Shown: positions 16,466 to 25,174 of the stretch, piece after piece
How the letters are laid out: every line of letters begins with the position of its first letter
Position numbering within the stretch: position 1 is the first letter of the stretch
The notes under the pieces: model-generated
What the model was told of the DNA's origin: nothing
What the model saw: only the letters and a program-made list of their open reading frames with translations
The model's database searches: none
Translations under genes and position numbers: made by a program
Origin: an uncultured Dehalococcoidia bacterium
GTDB taxonomy: Bacteria; Chloroflexota; Dehalococcoidia; Lucifugimonadales; UBA3495
Reading direction: 5' to 3'
DNA length: 64,000 bases
Assembly (NCBI GenBank): GCA_951812625.1
Contig: CATOSP010000001.1
Coordinates: forward strand, 326,065-390,064

Positions 16466-17626
16466 CTAATTCGGTGGATTCCCGTACAGTTCCGTGCCGG
16501 GGTGGAAATCGCTCCACGCAAACCAGAATGAGTAGTGGGAGGGCAGACGCTCCAGCCCGGTGCCCGCTAACTGGCCGCTGACCGCCCGGCCCGTGAGCAG
16601 GTCCCACGTTGTGCCGGTCTCCCTGTCCTTCATCTGGAGAACGCCGTCGTCACCCGGGACTGGGGGCAACGTCTGGAAGGACAGGGTACGGTTGTCCACC
16701 ATCCGGTCGAACACGCCGCCGGTCTCGGACAGCGGGTCGAAGGTCACGACTAGGTTGCGCCCGGCGAAATAGTCGTTGGCCACCTTTTCGACGGAGAGCG
16801 CGCGGAAGGGATACGCCTTGACCGACTCCCCTTGGACCAGGCCTATGACCACGTCTTTCCTGGACAGGCGGTCGTCGGGATTGGACTCCCCGATCGCCCC
16901 GGCTGCTCCGGACCGGTAATAGTTCTCGTAATCGTCGGAGAAGTATCGCCCGTTCTTGTCCAGCACCAGGGTGTCAGGATATAGCTCAGACCACGTCTCC
17001 CAGTTGGTCTGCATCGACGGAAGGATTTCCAGCGGGGTCCCGGCCAGTGGTCCCTTGACGCCGCGGCTCAGGAACTGGCTCCAGAGGGTGTCGGTCTCCC
17101 GGTCGTACATGACCAGGGCGTTCATGATCAGCTTTCCCGACACTCCGAAGCTGTAGGTGGTGTCCCCGATGCGTCGGGCATATACAATGCCCGTGAAGCA
17201 GAGGGGTCACCAGGTCACGGCGATGGGAACGCCCGCAACCTCGTCATTGACTATCTCATGACGGCTGAGCATCTTGAGAGGATAGGCCCGCGCTTCGCCG
17301 TCGACCACGACCCCAAGCAGCCGCTCGCCGGGCAGCATCTGGGTCTCCGCCGCCGCCCCGGTCAGGAACCTGGGCTCGTCGATGGCGGGGATAGCGTCCT
17401 TCGACAGGACGGTGATGATGTCAAGGTCCAGCCCGCTGCCCGCTGCCGCCACACCGGGCGCCACGTTGCGGGAGACGGTCACCTCCTCGGAGTTGGCCTT
17501 CATCCACCAGTTGCGGGCGAATGGAAGGCCGATCGCCACCAGCGCGATGACGACCAGAACCACGCCCACAACATAGCCCCGCGTCTTGCGAGGGCGGCCT
17601 CTGCCCGGACTGATTTCGGGAAACAT
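16466..17626 (-). CDS. DUF3179 membrane protein, candidate selenoprotein (in-frame TGA)
   Basis: One reading frame of 386 codons broken only by TGA at 17209-17207 (codon 140). It has an N-terminal membrane helix (about 18-36) and two DUF3179 repeats: ERLLGVVVDGEARAYPLKML...HEIVNDEVAGVPIAVTW before the TGA, PLCFTGIVYARR...FGVSGKLIMNALVMYDRETD after it, and a second repeat from VVIGLVQGESVKAYPFRAL. From memory the family motif is TYCPLC; the TGA falls exactly on its first Cys, giving UPLC. A stable hairpin with the layout of a bacterial SECIS follows. Sec insertion is the leading reading; a simple Cys-to-stop mutation is the alternative. Without recoding it would be read as two genes, 17207-17626 and 16466-17143. 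Confidence 0.7.
17158..17212 (-). promoter_or_regulatory. SECIS-like hairpin downstream of the in-frame TGA
   Basis: On the minus strand, 13 bases after TGA, a perfect seven-base stem CGGGCAT/ATGCCCG (17193-17187 with 17181-17175) closes on a five-base loop TGTAT with G in second place. The loop begins 20 bases after TGA, inside the range described for bacterial SECIS elements. Below it TGC pairs with GCA and CCCC (17206-17203) with GGGG (17167-17164); TGGTG across the TGA can pair with CACCA, giving one long helix. Confidence 0.6.
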
Positions 17627-17681
17627 CAGGCAATTACCCCACTCATGGTTTCAGCAACCGTAACCATCCCTTCACATCCCA

Positions 17682-18071
17682 CTAACCCAGCTCCACGATG
17701 GCCTCGATCTCCACGTCCAGCCCATCCTCGGCCAGGGCCGTGATCTCGACCAGGGTGTTGGCCGGGTAATCCCCCCGGAAAAACTCGTTGAACAGCGCCT
17801 GCTGCTCATCTACGTGGGCCCGCCAGCCGGGGATGCTGGTCACGAAGGTAGTTATCTTCACGATGTCTCCCGGCGTGCCGCCCTCCTCCCCGACGATGCG
17901 GGTAATACGGTCAAGGGTGACGCGCAACTGCTCCATAAGGCCCTTGCCCTGGGCATCGGTGCCGCGGGCGGTGCAGCCGGCGATGAACAGCAGGTTGCCC
18001 ACCCGCACGCCGCGGCTGAATGTGGGGCCGGAGGGAGCGATGTCCGGGTAGTTCTTCCGAATCTTCTCCAT
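17682..18071 (-). CDS. RidA family protein (second)
   Basis: 129 residues, RidA/YjgF fold. Seen: SRGVRVGNLLFIAGCTARG, EQLRVTLDRITRIVGEEGGTPGDIVKITTFVTSI and the closing YPANTLVEITALAEDGLDVEIEAIVELG. As in the other copy, the classic substrate-binding Arg is replaced (PANTLVE), so substrate and activity are open. AAGGAG lies six bases before the ATG and a TATAAT box about 60 bases before it. It precedes the DUF3179 gene on the same strand with a 55-base gap and may be cotranscribed with it. Confidence 0.84.
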   Translation of the reverse strand: MEKIRKNYPDIAPSGPTFSRGVRVGNLLFIAGCTARGTDAQGKGLMEQLRVTLDRITRIVGEEGGTPGDIVKITTFVTSIPGWRAHVDEQQALFNEFFRGDYPANTLVEITALAEDGLDVEIEAIVELG

Positions 18072-18131
18072 GTCGATCTCCTTGTTCCTGCTGCCGTGCG
18101 CTACTCATGCTGTTGGCGATTGTAGGTATAG

Positions 18132-18137
18132 ATTATA
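18132..18137 (-). promoter_or_regulatory. Probable -10 box for ridA-like gene
   Basis: Minus-strand TATAAT 60 bases upstream of the RidA start at 18071. The -35 region is poor. Confidence 0.35.
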
Positions 18138-18209
18138 TCGGAGAGTGGCAACGGGGATAAAGCGGTTGCTCACGACCTGGGAGACAGCAGAACGAGATGG
18201 AGCGCTGTA

Positions 18210-18239
18210 GTGGCAGCGCGGGGCTTGCCGGGCTATAAT
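18210..18239 (+). promoter_or_regulatory. Promoter of tRNA-Gly
   Basis: GTGGCA (4 of 6) at 18210-18215, an 18-base spacer and a perfect TATAAT at 18234-18239, 12 bases before the mature tRNA 5' end. Confidence 0.6.
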
Positions 18240-18251
18240 TGAATGTACGGC

Positions 18252-18325
18252 GCGGGCGTAGCTCAATGGCAGAGCTCCAGCCTTCCAAGCTGGTCACGTG
18301 GGTTCGATTCCCATCGCCCGCTCCA
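18252..18325 (+). tRNA. tRNA-Gly (anticodon TCC), CCA encoded
   Basis: Cloverleaf with acceptor GCGGGCG/CGCCCGC, D arm GCTC/GAGC, anticodon stem CCAGC/GCTGG and loop CTTCCAA, T arm GTGGG/CCCAT with one G-T pair. Discriminator T at 18322 is followed by an encoded CCA. Confidence 0.95.
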
Positions 18326-18499
18326 TGCCCCTCCCGACCACGCGCTCCACACCGCTCGATTCCCCATGGACTCGTGCGGCTCCCGCCGCGTCGATTTTAT
18401 GGCTGACAGTCACAACGCTCGATGCTATACTCGCGCCCACAGCAGGCTTACGGAAAGACTTGGTATAGACATTATTCCCAGTCTATAGGAGGCGCGGAT

Positions 18500-18952
18500 A
18501 TGTCCAGGGTAACGATGATACAGCACATAAATATCCAGATAAGTGACAGGGAACGTACCCGCGAGTGGTATGAGCAAGTGCTGGGAGCGGAGTTTCTGGA
18601 CCGTGGCCCGGAGCTCAACAAGCGGCAGTTGCAGTTGCGCATCGGAAGCGGTGAGATTCACAGCACCGACTCCCCAAACCCGAACCCGTCGGGGCACTTC
18701 GCATTGGAGATCCACGACTGGGACGAGATGATCACCAACCTGGACGCCCTGGGCGTTCCATACGCCGCGCCAACCATCCGCGAATACAGCGGCGGACACT
18801 CCACTTACATCAAAGACCCCGACGGGAACATGATCGAACTGGTCCAGCACCCACTGGGGTTGAAGGACTCGAAGGGGCAACCCGTAGAACTGGTGCATGA
18901 CTCCCGCAGCCTGGAGTGGGTCAGGCGTCCCGGCTACGGCCCCACGTCCTGA
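18500..18952 (+). CDS. Glyoxalase/VOC superfamily protein
   Basis: 150 residues, vicinal-oxygen-chelate fold, cytosolic; members are metal-dependent lyases, isomerases or dioxygenases. Seen: IQHINIQISDRERTREWYEQVLGAEF with the first metal His, GHFALEIHDWDEMITNLDALGVPY, and the closing IKDPDGNMIELVQH with a Glu ligand. The substrate is unknown. AGGAGG precedes ATG 18500 by seven bases. It starts a plus-strand series (VOC, alpha/beta hydrolase, propeller lactonase, membrane protein) with short gaps that looks like a small catabolic operon. Confidence 0.82.
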   Translation: MSRVTMIQHINIQISDRERTREWYEQVLGAEFLDRGPELNKRQLQLRIGSGEIHSTDSPNPNPSGHFALEIHDWDEMITNLDALGVPYAAPTIREYSGGHSTYIKDPDGNMIELVQHPLGLKDSKGQPVELVHDSRSLEWVRRPGYGPTS

Positions 18953-19039
18953 CGCGGCGTTGCAGGAGCAGTGACCCTGGGTGCGGATCAGCCAGCGGCC
19001 GCATCCGGGCAGACGAACCCAGGACTTGGAGGTGAGACC

Positions 19040-19852
19040 ATGCCATCCCTGAGCATGGGGCCGGACGTGGATCTGTACTATTACGACGACGATTTCACCC
19101 CACCCTGGCAGTCCGCCTCCGCCATCCTGCTGCAGCACGGCTTCTCCCGCAACGGCAGGTTCTGGTACAACTGGGTGCCGTTGCTGGCCCATGAGTTCCG
19201 CGTCCTGCGCCCCGACATGCGGGGGATGGGCGAGTCCACGGTGTCCGAGTACAGGTACGAACCGTCCCTGGACACCTTCGTCGATGACCTGAGAAGCATC
19301 CTGGACCACCTGGGAATAGACAGGGTGGTGTACGTGGGGGAATCTTTCGGGGGCATCATGGGCCTGAAGTTTGCCCACAAGTACCCCGAGCGGACCCGCG
19401 CCCTGGTATTGTGCAACACTCCGTGCCGCCTTCCCCGGCGGGAGCGTTCCAGCCCGGGTGGGGACTGGGACGCCACCATGAGCCGGAGCATCGGGGCCTG
19501 GTCCACTGCAACCATCAACAACCGGCTGGACACGCGGTTTGCGCCTCAGGGCATGAAGGAGTGGTACATTTCGGAGATGGACCGCACCTCTTCATCCATA
19601 GGACGCAAGCTCCAGGCATACCTGGACACGCTGGACTTCAGCCCCCAACTGAAGGAGGTCGAGACTCCTACTCTTCTGCTGGTTGGAGAGGAGTCGCCGA
19701 CTTCAACCCTGGAACAGCAGCAGTTCATGGCCCGGGAGTTGCCAAACTCCCGGCTGGTCGTCTATCCCGGCCTGGGTCATGGAATCAACTCCATATACCC
19801 GGAGTGGTGCGTCGCACAGGTGCGGGAGTTCATCGCGTTACGCGCCCCATAA
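19040..19852 (+). CDS. Alpha/beta hydrolase
   Basis: 270 residues. Motifs: oxyanion region LLQHGFSRNGRFWYNW, nucleophile elbow VGESFGG with Ser102, and catalytic His247 in PGLGHGIN. The acid, usually Asp in a G-x-D-x-x-TP segment, seems replaced by Glu in LLVGEESPTS (217-218). The arrangement is that of esterases or C-C bond hydrolases; substrate unknown. ATG 19040 follows TTGGAGG by seven bases. The next gene starts ten bases after its stop with its own AAGGAGG, so the two are likely cotranscribed. Confidence 0.86.
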   Translation: MPSLSMGPDVDLYYYDDDFTPPWQSASAILLQHGFSRNGRFWYNWVPLLAHEFRVLRPDMRGMGESTVSEYRYEPSLDTFVDDLRSILDHLGIDRVVYVGESFGGIMGLKFAHKYPERTRALVLCNTPCRLPRRERSSPGGDWDATMSRSIGAWSTATINNRLDTRFAPQGMKEWYISEMDRTSSSIGRKLQAYLDTLDFSPQLKEVETPTLLLVGEESPTSTLEQQQFMARELPNSRLVVYPGLGHGINSIYPEWCVAQVREFIALRAP

Positions 19853-19862
19853 GGAGGGAATA

Positions 19863-20888
19863 ATGCCTCACTACATGTACGTGGCTCTGCAAGAGGACAA
19901 CAGGATTTCTGTGTTCACCGTTGACCCCGATAATGGGAAGCTGGCGCTCCAGGCCGACGTGGACGTTCCCGGCGGACCGTTCACTCTGGCAATAAGCCCG
20001 GACCGGCAGTTCCTCTACGCGGGGTGCCGGGACGTACCGCAGATCAACAGCTACCGGATCGACCAGTCCAGTGGCGGGCTGGCCCAGAACGGAACAGTGG
20101 CCCTGGAGGCCAACCCCACCTACATCGCCACGGACCGCAGCGGCAGGTATGTCCTGTCAGCCTATTACCAGGGAGCGCACGTCGGGGTTCATCCCATTGG
20201 GGACGACGGCTCGGTTGGCGGCACGCCCATCGAGTGGCTGGAAACTGCGACCGGGGCGCACGCGATGCAGACCGACCCCACCAACAGCTATGCATTCGTG
20301 CCGCACATAGCGGGTAATGGCCCCAACGCCGTCTACCAGTTCCGGTTCGACGAGAATACGGGGCAGATTACTCCCAACTCGCCGGCAATGGTAGAGCCCG
20401 AAGAGTTCCTCGGCCCGCGCCACTTCTGCTTCCACCCCTCGCTGGACGTGCTGTACTTCTCCAACGAGCAGGGGTGCAGCGTGAGCGGCTACACGCTGGA
20501 CACTGGCAACGGAACATTGTCCCTGTTCCAGACCGTGACCACCCTGCCGCCTGAGGGTTTCAGCGAGAGGAACACCTGCTCCCAGATCCAGGTCACCGGG
20601 TCGGGAAGGTTCCTGTACGCGCCCAACCGGGGGCACAACAGCATCGCCTGCTTCACGGTGGACACCGCCACGGGAGAGTTAACCGGCAACGGCATCGTTG
20701 CGTCGGAACCCGTACCTAACGCTCTGTGCCTCGGTCCCGGAGACAGGTTCATCTACTCCGCGGGTCAGGAATCGGGGCGCATGGCCGTCTTCAGTGTGGA
20801 CCAGGCATCGGGTAAGTTGACCCCGGCGGAGACCTATCCGCTGGGCAACAGGCCGGCCTGGATTTCCATCGCGGAGTTGGCGGGCTAA
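19863..20888 (+). CDS. Lactonase-family seven-bladed propeller (6-phosphogluconolactonase-like)
   Basis: 341 residues of repeated propeller blades, the YbhE/Pgl-like lactonase family. Blade signatures: YVALQEDNRISVFTVDPDNGKL, LAISPDRQFLYAGCRD, FLYAPNRGHNSIACFTVDTATGEL and FIYSAGQESGRMAVFSVD. In other bacteria such proteins open 6-phosphogluconolactone or related lactones, but many have unknown substrates, and no pentose-phosphate genes are nearby. With a hydrolase and a VOC protein upstream, opening of a catabolic lactone is a fair guess. AAGGAGG lies just before ATG 19863. No signal peptide. Confidence 0.83.
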   Translation: MPHYMYVALQEDNRISVFTVDPDNGKLALQADVDVPGGPFTLAISPDRQFLYAGCRDVPQINSYRIDQSSGGLAQNGTVALEANPTYIATDRSGRYVLSAYYQGAHVGVHPIGDDGSVGGTPIEWLETATGAHAMQTDPTNSYAFVPHIAGNGPNAVYQFRFDENTGQITPNSPAMVEPEEFLGPRHFCFHPSLDVLYFSNEQGCSVSGYTLDTGNGTLSLFQTVTTLPPEGFSERNTCSQIQVTGSGRFLYAPNRGHNSIACFTVDTATGELTGNGIVASEPVPNALCLGPGDRFIYSAGQESGRMAVFSVDQASGKLTPAETYPLGNRPAWISIAELAG

Positions 20889-20923
20889 AGGGTAACCCAA
20901 CTTGCCAGACCTGTATCCAAGCC

Positions 20924-21418
20924 ATGGCTGACGATAACCGTCGTCGGAGTGTTGTTCGAGAGGCGAAGGGGCCCAGGGCCATTCTGTCCGGCCAGGTACC
21001 TGGGCCATCACCCTTCTGGCGATGGCTGCTCGTGGTTCTGGCATTCTTGGCGGGCTTACTCGGGCCCTCCCTGTTGGCGGACATCTTCCAGAATGTCCGC
21101 TCAGGGGCAGAACCTTTCCTGGTGCTGCGCACTATCGAGGTGGTTGAATCGGCGTGTGTCGGGTTCTGCGCAGTCTATTTTCCGGGAAAAGTTGCGCCGT
21201 CTGCGCACCTGGTCGTCGCCATAATATGTGCACTGGCCGTTGCGGTTACGGCATTTTTCTCAATCGTTACCCTGCTGGGCAGCCCCTACATAGAGGCTGG
21301 AGGCGTCCCCGTCGTTATCTGGATCATTGCAAACGCCACAATCTCGATCGTCGCTGCCGGAACTGTGGCGTGGCTCACGACGCGAACCAGACGCGCACCG
21401 GGACCCGTCAGCCTGTAG
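20924..21418 (+). CDS. Four-helix membrane protein, unknown
   Basis: 164 residues with a basic N-terminus (DDNRRRSVVREAKG) and four membrane spans at about 31-54, 65-88, 92-118 and 127-152. I recognise no family. No strong ribosome binding site is visible before the ATG; the gene is 35 bases after the propeller lactonase and may end that operon. The basic ends suggest both termini are cytoplasmic. Confidence 0.6.
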   Translation: MADDNRRRSVVREAKGPRAILSGQVPGPSPFWRWLLVVLAFLAGLLGPSLLADIFQNVRSGAEPFLVLRTIEVVESACVGFCAVYFPGKVAPSAHLVVAIICALAVAVTAFFSIVTLLGSPYIEAGGVPVVIWIIANATISIVAAGTVAWLTTRTRRAPGPVSL

Positions 21419-21433
21419 ATGTAATGCCTAGCT

Positions 21434-22585
21434 CTAGCATCCGGAACCAAAGAACCCCTCGAGGAGGCCGCATCCCATCTGACCGGCTCCCATGCCGAGT
21501 TCACCCGCAGCTCGACCAGCGCCGACGCCTAAACCACCCACGTCGGATGGAGTGACAATCCCGCCGCCGGAATTACGCCGCACCCGCCTTTCAGGAATGA
21601 TATCAGAACACCCATATCTGTTGCAGGCCGCCACCCAGTAGTGGTTTTCACGATCACTTGGATTGTCATGGGTGTAGGTGATCCCATTCTCGACTACCGC
21701 CAGCTCATCACAAAAGAACGGCTCCCTATTGCGAGTAACACGGCAGCTAGTGTCGAAAAAATCGTCGTAGTATATCTTGTAATAGTCGGCGCCAGTTACA
21801 GGGTTCCAACTGACTTGCATCGTCGTGTCATGCTGAGCGGACCGCACATTAGTTGGGCGGGGCAGCCTGACGTCCGTAAGGAGAGCAGGACGTCCCGCAT
21901 CCACTCCAGAGCAGCCGCTGCTATTGCAGGCTGCCACCCAGTATTGGTTTTCATCATCCCTTGGATTTTTATGGACCCAAGTGGTTCCGGCCACTGATTC
22001 TGCCACTTCGTCACAGAAACTGGCGCCCTCGAAGCGGTGGCCAACGCAGTTGTCCTCAAAGATGTCGTCGTGATAGACCTTGTAGTAGTCGGCACCCGAT
22101 ACGGCTTCCCATTCGATGTAAGTGCTGTAACCGTCGTAAAACGCTTTCTGGACTTGTGGAATGCCCGGCCTGTCTTCCGTGAATTGTGCAGGGTTTTCAG
22201 CCTGGACTTCTGAGCAAGAATCTCTCTCATCGCAACCGACTACCCAGTAGTAGTTTGTCTCGGAGTCAGGACTGTAGTGGGTGTAGGTCGTGCCAAGTAC
22301 GTATGTGTCTACTACAGCGCATTCGTCCGCTTCGCCGTCGGGATTAACGCGACAAGCTTTTCTGCCAGAATGATCGTGATAGATGTTGTAGTATTCCGCG
22401 CCCGAAACCACATCCCAACTGACTTCCATAGCAGGGCTGTTATAGGCAAGCCGCTGGTTGGCCGGAGATGGTGGTGAACCTATGCAGGCAACTCCAAGAA
22501 ATATCCCGCAACCCATTACGATTGATATAACCAGTCTTGGAGCATCAGATAGGATTCGCTCTTTCAAAACACCAATGGCAGACAT
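21434..22585 (-). CDS. Lipoprotein with three cysteine-rich fibronectin-III-like repeats
   Basis: 383 residues. Signal peptide with lipobox LGVAC (Cys34), so probably lipid-anchored outside the membrane. Three repeats of about 100 residues follow, each with SWDVVSGAEYYNIYHD-like strands, an acidic loop with paired cysteines (for example SFCDEVAESVAGTTWVH) and a YWVAACNSSGCS end, the pattern of Fn3-like beta sandwiches braced by disulfides. The tail (from about 345) is Gly-rich and ends in GCGLLEGFFGSGC. Function unknown; surface adhesion or binding is likely. ATG 22585 follows GGGAG; a TTG lies three codons earlier. The gap to the plus-strand gene holds an inverted repeat CTATCG/CGATAG at 22716-22731. 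Confidence 0.65.
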   Translation of the reverse strand: MSAIGVLKERILSDAPRLVISIVMGCGIFLGVACIGSPPSPANQRLAYNSPAMEVSWDVVSGAEYYNIYHDHSGRKACRVNPDGEADECAVVDTYVLGTTYTHYSPDSETNYYWVVGCDERDSCSEVQAENPAQFTEDRPGIPQVQKAFYDGYSTYIEWEAVSGADYYKVYHDDIFEDNCVGHRFEGASFCDEVAESVAGTTWVHKNPRDDENQYWVAACNSSGCSGVDAGRPALLTDVRLPRPTNVRSAQHDTTMQVSWNPVTGADYYKIYYDDFFDTSCRVTRNREPFFCDELAVVENGITYTHDNPSDRENHYWVAACNRYGCSDIIPERRVRRNSGGGIVTPSDVGGLGVGAGRAAGELGMGAGQMGCGLLEGFFGSGC

Positions 22586-22801
22586 GGCTTCCAACTCCCT
22601 TCGTACAGATTCCAGTCGGCCTCGCAGCGCGTCTTGACGAACACGATCGCAGTAAGAATGCTCTCCCGACTCGCTAGGAGCTTGAAATAGCCCTGCCTAT
22701 CTGGACAGGCTGATGCTATCGTATTCGATAGGAATGCCCACGTCGATCAGTCTCTGCTCTTCCCGCTGCCGGGATACAGCTGCACTGACCTCAACGATTC
22801 T

Positions 22802-23545
22802 ATGAAGAATCCTATGGAGCGCATCCGCCTTTATAACGAACTGGCCTACCTGTGGCCGGTAATCAGCCCCGTCGAGGACTACGCCGAGGAAGCAGTCCAC
22901 TGGCTGCGGGCCATTGAGGACAAACTGGGGCCGGGCAGCCACCGGCTGCTGGAGATGGGAGTTGGCGGCGGGCACAACCTTTCCCACATGACGGGCTTTC
23001 ACAAGGCCGAGGCGGTGGACATTTCCCCGCAGATGCTGGAGCTTTCCGGCCGCCTGAACCCGGACGTCATCCACCACCTAGGCGATATGAGGACTGTCCG
23101 CGTGGGACGGCAGTTCGATGCGGTACTGATACACGACGCCATTTCCTACATGCTGACCCACGATGACCTGCAGGCGGCATTCGAGACGGCGCGTTTTCAT
23201 CTGCGCCATGGCGGGCTGCTGCTGGTGGCCCCGGACCTTGTAGCCGAGTCGTTCAGCGAGGGGATGGTAACCCGCTGGGAAACCTCCCGGGGCCAGGTGT
23301 CAGTGGTAACCGAGGAACGCCTGCACGACCCGGACCCCTCGGACACGCAGATAGAGTCGTGGTTCACCTATGAGATTACGGAGAACGGTAAGCGCCGTGT
23401 AGAGAGGGACGTGCATGTGACCGGGTTGTTTCCTCTAGGCGCGTGGACAGGTTTGATGGATGAGGCGGGGTTCGAGGTGGATGCGTTTCCGCTGCCGGGG
23501 CAGGACGGGTTCGGGGAGTGGCTGCTTTCGGGGGTGCTGCGGTAA
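22802..23545 (+). CDS. Class I SAM-dependent methyltransferase
   Basis: 247 residues. The Rossmann core shows motif I as LLEMGVGGGHNLSHM, an acidic strand end in AEAVDISPQMLELS, motif III-like FDAVLIHDAISYML and LRHGGLLLVAPD. The C-terminal part (ERRVERDVHVTGLFPLGAW...) forms the usual extra strands. The methyl acceptor is unknown. ATG at 22802; ATG 22814 is an alternative and neither has a strong binding site. The gene stands alone; after it (23546-23688) I see nothing. Confidence 0.82.
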   Translation: MKNPMERIRLYNELAYLWPVISPVEDYAEEAVHWLRAIEDKLGPGSHRLLEMGVGGGHNLSHMTGFHKAEAVDISPQMLELSGRLNPDVIHHLGDMRTVRVGRQFDAVLIHDAISYMLTHDDLQAAFETARFHLRHGGLLLVAPDLVAESFSEGMVTRWETSRGQVSVVTEERLHDPDPSDTQIESWFTYEITENGKRRVERDVHVTGLFPLGAWTGLMDEAGFEVDAFPLPGQDGFGEWLLSGVLR

Positions 23546-23688
23546 CGATTGCCGGGGCCGCATCTGGTCCACGACAGGAACGGAACATAATTGCTCAATT
23601 AAGGTGACGGGGGGGTAAGCCATGCCCATTCCCGCGCGTGAGGAGTTGATGCACGAGGGTGGGCATAGCATATGGAGGAGCATTGAGG

Positions 23689-25089
23689 TCAGGGAAGAAC
23701 GCCCGTCTCCCTGAGCAGGTCCTGGGTGCCAGCTAGGTCGGTCAGGTCCGTCAGAGGGATTTCCGGAGCGTTGATCTCCGTGTAGGGGACCAGCACCCTG
23801 GGAGTCTTGATTCCTTCGATCAGCGGGTACTCGAAGGTCTGTGATGCAAAGTACTGCTGGCCCACGGTGGAGAGCAGGAAGCTCAGGAACCTTTCGGCGT
23901 TGTCCGAATTCTCCGCTGTCTTCAGGATTCCAGCGCCTGCCACCATTATGATCGATCCGGGTCCTCCGCCCCTGGGGTGATAGTTCCTCGCGGGGAAATC
24001 CTCGCCCTCCTCAGCCAGGAACCGGAACAGGTAGTAGTGATTCACGAAGCCAACGTCTATCTCGCCGGCCGCGGCAGCCGCTACCTGGGGCGTGTTCTTG
24101 GGATAGACCCTCGGCTTGTTGGCCTGGATTCCTTCCAGCCAGGCGCGGGTCCGGTCCTCTCCCCAGAGGGCGCGCATGGCTGTTACCATCGTCTGGAAGG
24201 ATGCGTTGGTCGGCGCCCAGCCGATGCGACCCTTCCAACTGGGGTCGGTGAACCCCCACATATCATCGGGAAGGTCGGCCTCGGCGAGCCGTTCTGTGTT
24301 GTAGACCACGGCCCGGGCGCGGCCTGAAATTCCCACCCACCGGCCTTGAGAGGAACGCGCCCACTCTGGAGCCAGTTGCAGGACTGAATCGGGCAAGGGG
24401 ACCATTAGGTCTTCCACAGAACCCAAACCGCCGGGGTCCTGGGCAAAGAACACGTCCGCAGGGCTGTTGTCTCCCTCTTCCATCAGGGTAGCTGCCAGTT
24501 GGGACGTATTGGCGTACTTCACGTTGACGTCGATGCCCGTTGCCTCGGCGAACTGCTGAATGATGGGGTTTACCAGGGATTTGCTGCGCCCGGAGTAGAC
24601 CACCAGCTTGCCGGGGGCAAGGGCGCGCTGGATGGACTGGGCAACTATGGACTCGACCTCCTGCGGGGTCATGCCCGATTGTCTGGACTCGGCCAGAGCC
24701 CTCTCAACCAGCGGGCCGATTTCGTCGGGTTTGAGCCCGTCGGCCATGGCATCAGAGACGGCCTGCTCGACCATCATGGCGATGTCTTCCCGGCTGGGGG
24801 TATCGGCCATAGCGTCCGAGACGGCAGTTTGCACTATGGGGGCCACTTCCTCGGCGGTCATACCGGAGGCCGGGGGCGCGGAGTCGGTCATAGCCTTGGC
24901 CGCGGCGTCCTTGTTGGCGTCGGCCACGGCTTCCTTGACCACCGACCGGATGGCTTCCATATCCATAGGCTCGGTAGCAGGTTGGGCAGGAGCCGACGTG
25001 CCGCAGGCAACCAATACAAGCGCCGACATGAAAACGGCCAGAAGTCCCAATATGGGGAGTTGCCCGGTCCAGCCAAGTCGTGACATCAC
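23689..25089 (-). CDS. Iron(III)-type ABC transporter substrate-binding lipoprotein with helical N-terminal repeats
   Basis: 466 residues. Lipobox LVLVAC (Cys29), then about 120 residues of helical repeats (EEVAPIVQTAVSDAMAD, EDIAMMVEQAVSDAMAD, DEIGPLVERALAES, QEVESIVAQSIQRAL), then a periplasmic-binding fold of the FutA/FbpA iron group: KLVVYSGRSKSLVNPIIQQFAEATGIDVNVKYA, ADVFFAQDPGGLGSVE, RARAVVYNT, DVGFVNHYYLFRF. The Tyr-Tyr pair in NHYY fits the iron-binding tyrosines. The repeat stalk, absent from typical members, may lift the domain through an outer layer. The permease and ATPase genes are not adjacent. A promoter and AT-rich repeats lie upstream. Confidence 0.82.
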   Translation of the reverse strand: MMSRLGWTGQLPILGLLAVFMSALVLVACGTSAPAQPATEPMDMEAIRSVVKEAVADANKDAAAKAMTDSAPPASGMTAEEVAPIVQTAVSDAMADTPSREDIAMMVEQAVSDAMADGLKPDEIGPLVERALAESRQSGMTPQEVESIVAQSIQRALAPGKLVVYSGRSKSLVNPIIQQFAEATGIDVNVKYANTSQLAATLMEEGDNSPADVFFAQDPGGLGSVEDLMVPLPDSVLQLAPEWARSSQGRWVGISGRARAVVYNTERLAEADLPDDMWGFTDPSWKGRIGWAPTNASFQTMVTAMRALWGEDRTRAWLEGIQANKPRVYPKNTPQVAAAAAGEIDVGFVNHYYLFRFLAEEGEDFPARNYHPRGGGPGSIIMVAGAGILKTAENSDNAERFLSFLLSTVGQQYFASQTFEYPLIEGIKTPRVLVPYTEINAPEIPLTDLTDLAGTQDLLRETGVLP

Positions 25090-25134
25090 TTTCCTCCAGT
25101 CTCACTGTGTACGCTTGAGTGTGCAATGCATACA

Positions 25135-25161
25135 ATTAGTTAAATATGATGTATTAGTTAA
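25135..25161. promoter_or_regulatory. AT-rich direct repeats, possible regulator site
   Basis: ATTAGTTAA occurs twice, at 25135-25143 and 25153-25161, 18 bases apart, and the second overlaps GTTA-ATGA-TAAC. They lie just downstream of the putative promoter of the substrate-binding gene, where a repressor would act. An iron regulator is a guess from the gene product. Confidence 0.35.
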
Positions 25162-25174
25162 TGATAACGCGCAT

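Noticed and set aside
16466..17143. Treating the DUF3179 locus as two separate genes or a frameshift
   Set aside because: Both parts are in the same frame, the second has no plausible start before a motif already under way, and the only interruption is one TGA at a motif Cys.
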